Part shown: positions 61,039-64,000 of the stretch, in pieces
How positions within the stretch are numbered: the stretch's first letter is position 1
Layout: each line of letters starts with the position of its first letter
Assembly (NCBI RefSeq): GCF_020911925.1
Contig: NZ_CP087134.1
Location: 2,418,001-2,482,000, forward strand
Direction: 5' to 3'
DNA length: 64,000 bases
Source of the DNA: Flavobacterium cupriresistens
GTDB lineage: Bacteria; Bacteroidota; Bacteroidia; Flavobacteriales; Flavobacteriaceae
Made by a program: the position numbers and the translations under genes
Notes under the pieces: generated by a model
Told to the model about the DNA's origin: nothing
What the model saw: the letters and a program-made list of their open reading frames with translations, nothing else
The model's database searches: none

Positions 61039-61878
61039 ATGAAAAACTTTATTCTATTATTTTTTTTATTTCCGCTGTTAACCTTCTCCCAAACTGATCT
61101 GCTTTCTGGAGTAGAAACTCCTTCTGCGAACGAAAAAGTGACTTCTGCATTCAAAGCTTTAAAAATTGTTAATCTCGAATCTACAAAATTGGCCGCAAAA
61201 GGCGATTTGTATTTTGTTGTTGCACACCGGTTTGGTTCTATTAAAGATGGTTTTGAAGGGTTTTACGGACTGGATAATGCCAATACGCAGATTAAATTTA
61301 TTTACGGTTTGACAAATGGACTCAATGTAAGTGCTGCCAGAAGTGAATTTGCTTATGATTTTGCAGCAAAATATATGCTGTTTCCTCAAATAAAAGACGG
61401 TTTTCCTGTTACTATCGCCGGGTTTAATAGTTTGTCTATCAACAATACCTTAAAAGAAAGCCTGTATCCTAAACTTCAATTTAAAGACAGGCTTACTTAT
61501 GTTGCTCAGCTGCTGATTTCCAGAAAATTTTCTGAAAAGCTGTCTTTAGAAATTGTGCCGTCATTCTTTCATCAGAATTTTGTTGAAGACGTTGACCAAA
61601 GCAATACTCAATATGCTATAGGATTTGGAGGAAGATATAAATTCGCTAAGCGCTGGTCTTTAAATATGGATTATGCGGCACATTTAAACAGAGCGGCAAA
61701 TTCTCTTTATAAAAATCCGCTGTCTATAGGTTTTGATCTGGAAACCGGCGGTCATGTTTTTCAAATGCATTTTACCAGTTCACAGGCAATTGATGAAGCC
61801 GGATATCTTGGAAGAACAACAGGCGACTGGACAAAAGGAGATATATTTTTTGGATTTAATCTTGCCAGGGTTTTCTAG
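61039..61878 (+). CDS. DUF5777-like outer-membrane beta-barrel protein
   Basis: The 279-residue product has a signal peptide (FILLFFLFPLLTFS). It then shows FKALKIVNLESTKLAAKGDLYFVVAHRFGSI, the family hallmark, and alternating barrel strands ending in FFGFNLARVF, with a C-terminal aromatic residue typical of outer-membrane proteins. The function is unknown. Neighbouring cytochrome, YceI and OB-fold genes suggest a shared envelope redox process. Confidence 0.85.
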   Translation: MKNFILLFFLFPLLTFSQTDLLSGVETPSANEKVTSAFKALKIVNLESTKLAAKGDLYFVVAHRFGSIKDGFEGFYGLDNANTQIKFIYGLTNGLNVSAARSEFAYDFAAKYMLFPQIKDGFPVTIAGFNSLSINNTLKESLYPKLQFKDRLTYVAQLLISRKFSEKLSLEIVPSFFHQNFVEDVDQSNTQYAIGFGGRYKFAKRWSLNMDYAAHLNRAANSLYKNPLSIGFDLETGGHVFQMHFTSSQAIDEAGYLGRTTGDWTKGDIFFGFNLARVF

Positions 61879-62009
61879 TATCTGCTTTATAATTAAATTA
61901 TTAGGTTATTTCTGTATTTATAACAATTCTAAATTGATCGATCTGCAGCTATTTCTAAAACCGCAGCGATGATGTACACGTAGATAATTTTAAAAATATA
62001 AAAAAAATT

Positions 62010-62444
62010 ATGAAAACTAATAAAATAATCAAAAAAGGACTTTTTATACTAAGCGGAATATTTGGACTATTTGCAGCCATTTTGCTTTTTCACATTATAA
62101 CAGCAAAACCACCGGTTTATGATAGTCCAAATCTGCAGGTAAGCAGAATCGATTTTAGATCAGATATTGATTCTCTTCAGGCCAGACAAATTTGTGCCGA
62201 CCTGAGAAGCATAAAAGGCCTGACTTCTGACTCTATTATTGTTAAAAGAAATGTTGTGGTGTATTTCCACAACAATAAAATTACAAACTCTGAGAAAGTT
62301 TTCAATGAACTGATGGCTAAAGGGCGTTATGATGCCCAGCGTTATATACTGCCGGCAAATTTAGCAGACAAAGAAGTGTGTCCTATGGATCAAAATAGCT
62401 TGAGTTATAAATTATCTCAAAAAATAAATCGTTTTTTTAATTAA
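62010..62444 (+). CDS. Hypothetical membrane-anchored protein, possible ferredoxin-like fold
   Basis: The 144-residue product has one N-terminal membrane segment (LFILSGIFGLFAAILLFHII). The soluble part alternates as beta-alpha-beta-beta-alpha-beta (VSRIDFRSDI, QARQICADLRSI, SDSIIVKRNVVVYFHN, SEKVFNELMAKG, AQRYILP). That resembles a heavy-metal-associated fold but lacks a CxxC. No family match is claimed. It lies 20 bases before the globin-like lipoprotein gene. Confidence 0.75.
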   Translation: MKTNKIIKKGLFILSGIFGLFAAILLFHIITAKPPVYDSPNLQVSRIDFRSDIDSLQARQICADLRSIKGLTSDSIIVKRNVVVYFHNNKITNSEKVFNELMAKGRYDAQRYILPANLADKEVCPMDQNSLSYKLSQKINRFFN

Positions 62445-62464
62445 CCCTTTAATACCTTAAATTT

Positions 62465-63058
62465 ATGAAAATTTACTCAAAACTTACACTTAGTGTATTA
62501 CTTGCTGCATCTGCAGCTATGATTTCCTGCAGCAGTAATGACGACGAAACCCCTGCACCTCCTGTAAAGGCATCAATCTATGAACGCTTAGGCGGGACTA
62601 AAATGGTTTCCGATCCGGATAATTCCGGGCAGATGATTGAACAGGGACGTTTGAGTTTCCGCAAAGTGGTAAACTCTGCAATAGGCTTAATTGTTGCTGA
62701 CGTTCAATCGAATGCATCAGGAAATCTGCAGGCTCATTTTGCCCCTTTATTAGCAGAAACGGGAAATACCCAAGCTACCAATATTGCTAAATTATCAGAT
62801 AATCTGACTGATTTCTTTTCGTTTAACACAGGAGGTACCAATGCTGTAAATACATATTCAGGTTTGAGTATGTCAGCTGCGCATGATCCTGCAAAAAATC
62901 CTCGTATGGGAACAAAATCAAGCAGTGCGGATTATACAAAATTCGAAGGTTATGTAGGAGCAGCTGCAAATGCAAACGGCGTTGCTTCAAATACAGAGCT
63001 TTATACTGATATAGTTGCTGTTTTGGAATCATTGAGAACTCCTATAGTTCAAAAATAA
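62465..63058 (+). CDS. Lipoprotein with truncated-globin-like start
   Basis: The 197-residue product has a lipoprotein signal (AASAAMISCSSND, lipid-attached Cys near 22). The mature part opens with SIYERLGGTKMV, the signature start of group 1 truncated hemoglobins. The rest (LTDFFSFNTGG, MSAAHDPAKN, YTDIVAVLESLRTPIV) is helical and keeps His residues that could bind heme. The inferred role is heme or O2/NO handling at the envelope. The assignment to the globin superfamily is probable, not certain. Confidence 0.7.
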   Translation: MKIYSKLTLSVLLAASAAMISCSSNDDETPAPPVKASIYERLGGTKMVSDPDNSGQMIEQGRLSFRKVVNSAIGLIVADVQSNASGNLQAHFAPLLAETGNTQATNIAKLSDNLTDFFSFNTGGTNAVNTYSGLSMSAAHDPAKNPRMGTKSSSADYTKFEGYVGAAANANGVASNTELYTDIVAVLESLRTPIVQK

Positions 63059-63068
63059 TTTTCTTCTC

Positions 63069-63098
63069 AAAACGCTGCCTGAAAAAGGCAGCGTTTTT
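63069..63098 (+). terminator. Rho-independent terminator after the globin-like gene
   Basis: AAAACGCTGCC (63069-63079) pairs perfectly with GGCAGCGTTTT (63087-63097) around TGAAAAA and ends in a five-base T run. It lies 10 bases past the stop codon and separates this operon from hemA. Confidence 0.9.
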
Positions 63099-63314
63099 AT
63101 ATTTCGATACTATTTGCAGTGTCACACTCTTTAAAATATTTATAGAATCATTATATAAATATTTTGAAAGTCCGATATTGTGTATAATAGCATGAAATTA
63201 TTTAAAATCGCCAATTTGAATCAATTTATTCGGCAGCGATAATTAAGTCCTTATAGCGCTGTTATATAAATTAGCCAGTAATAATTTTTTGAACTTTTTA
63301 AGCAGAGCATTAAT

Positions 63315-64000
63315 ATGGAAAACTTTAATATGTCCAGATCCGCCACTTTTTACGCATTAGGTTTAAGTTACAAAAAAGCAGATGCAGAAATAAGAGGAAA
63401 GTTTAGTTTAGATACTAAAGCACAATCTGATTTATTGATACAGGCCAAAGCAGAAGGCATAGAATCACTGATTGTGACTTCTACCTGCAATAGAACTGAA
63501 ATTTATGGTTTTGCCTATCATCCTTATGAGCTCATCAAATTGCTTTGCCAAAACAGCAATGGTTCTGTAGAAGAATTTCAAACAGTGTCTTATATATATA
63601 AGAATGAAGAAGCTGTTAACCATATGTTTCGAGTGGGAACAGGTTTAGACAGCCAGATTCTGGGTGATTTTGAAATTATCAGCCAGATTAAAACTGCCTT
63701 TAATCATAGTAAACAAGAAGGTTTGGTAAATACTTTTCTGGACCGTTTGGTAAATACTGTTATTCAGGCGAGCAAAAAAGTTAAAACAGAGACTAGAATT
63801 TCTTCTGGAGCAACATCGGTTTCTTTTGCATCAGTGCAGTATATTATCCGAAATGTAGCAGATATTGGAAATAAAAATATTTTGTTATTCGGAACGGGCA
63901 AAATAGGAAGAAATACTTGCGAAAACTTAGTAAAACATACTAAAAACAGTCATATTGCTCTTATAAACAGAACAAAAAATAAAGCCGAATTACTGGCTGG
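63315..64000 (+). CDS. hemA: Glutamyl-tRNA reductase (5' part, runs off the window)
   Basis: The frame opens at ATG 63315 and is uninterrupted to the last base, giving 228 residues of a protein usually above 400. It catalyses the first step of heme synthesis, reducing glutamyl-tRNA to glutamate-1-semialdehyde. Seen here are FYALGLSYKKADAEIR, TSTCNRTEIY with catalytic Cys58, FRVGTGLDSQILGDFEI and the start of the NADPH domain (ILLFGTGKIGRNTCENL). The in-frame ATG at 63330 (MSRSATFY) is an alternative start. It lies near hemH and the AraC regulator in a heme cluster. Confidence 0.95.
   Translation, partial: MENFNMSRSATFYALGLSYKKADAEIRGKFSLDTKAQSDLLIQAKAEGIESLIVTSTCNRTEIYGFAYHPYELIKLLCQNSNGSVEEFQTVSYIYKNEEAVNHMFRVGTGLDSQILGDFEIISQIKTAFNHSKQEGLVNTFLDRLVNTVIQASKKVKTETRISSGATSVSFASVQYIIRNVADIGNKNILLFGTGKIGRNTCENLVKHTKNSHIALINRTKNKAELLA

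Noticed and set aside
61733..61972. 79-codon plus-strand ORF overlapping the DUF5777-like gene
   Set aside because: It overlaps the end of a well-supported outer-membrane protein gene in another frame and has no start context or family.

Overview
The window is AT-rich chromosomal DNA from a Flavobacterium-like member of the Bacteroidetes. This rests on two adhesin operons whose products end in the gliding-motility type C-terminal domain used by the type IX secretion system (T9SS), their PorP/SprF partners, YceI and DUF5777-like proteins typical of the group, and mostly weak ribosome binding sites. No rRNA, tRNA or CRISPR array was found.

Layout. (1) 1-6290: the 3' end of a giant repeat adhesin (nine 300-bp repeats), then PorP/SprF and an OmpA-family peptidoglycan-anchoring protein, closed by a terminator. 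(2) 6375-7639: a decayed aldehyde dehydrogenase on the minus strand. (3) 8338-18010: a signalling island with a GAF kinase, a receiver protein, a large HNOBA-PAS kinase, a FIST (NosP-like) protein, a second kinase, an Hpt protein and a convergent LytTR regulator. It looks like a multi-part phosphorelay and may sense nitric oxide or heme. (4) 18011-20195: long AT-rich spacer with an IS982-family transposase remnant. (5) 20196-39228: a second, complete adhesin operon. The adhesin has 5374 residues with 7 x 360-bp and 34 x 294-bp near-identical repeats. It is followed by PorP/SprF and an OmpA-family gene split by a frameshift. (6) 39415-51935: a polysaccharide locus. Leftward are a flippase, a family-4 glycosyltransferase and a receiver-glycosyltransferase fusion. 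Rightward are a PTPS-related membrane protein, an Ig-like exported protein, a GH5-like hydrolase and a TPR plus outer-membrane-barrel protein. (7) 51936-56859: a gene graveyard holding a LytTR fragment, a group II intron 5' fragment, a decayed photolyase-DUF2256 pair, dispersed repeats and small ORFs. (8) 56860-64000: a heme and electron-transfer neighbourhood with hemH, an AraC regulator, two YceI proteins, a cytochrome c-like lipoprotein, an OB-fold protein, a DUF5777-like protein, a globin-like lipoprotein and the start of hemA.

How it fits together. The two adhesin operons are paralogues built alike: T9SS cargo, its PorP/SprF partner, and an OmpA-type anchor. The polysaccharide locus has the parts expected for making, flipping, trimming and exporting a surface glycan. 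One glycosyltransferase carries its own receiver domain, so phosphorylation may control it directly. The signalling island and the polysaccharide locus share duplicated flanks: a small-ORF repeat plus the start of the TPR-barrel gene on one side and a LytTR gene on the other. This points to an old segmental duplication or exchange linking them.
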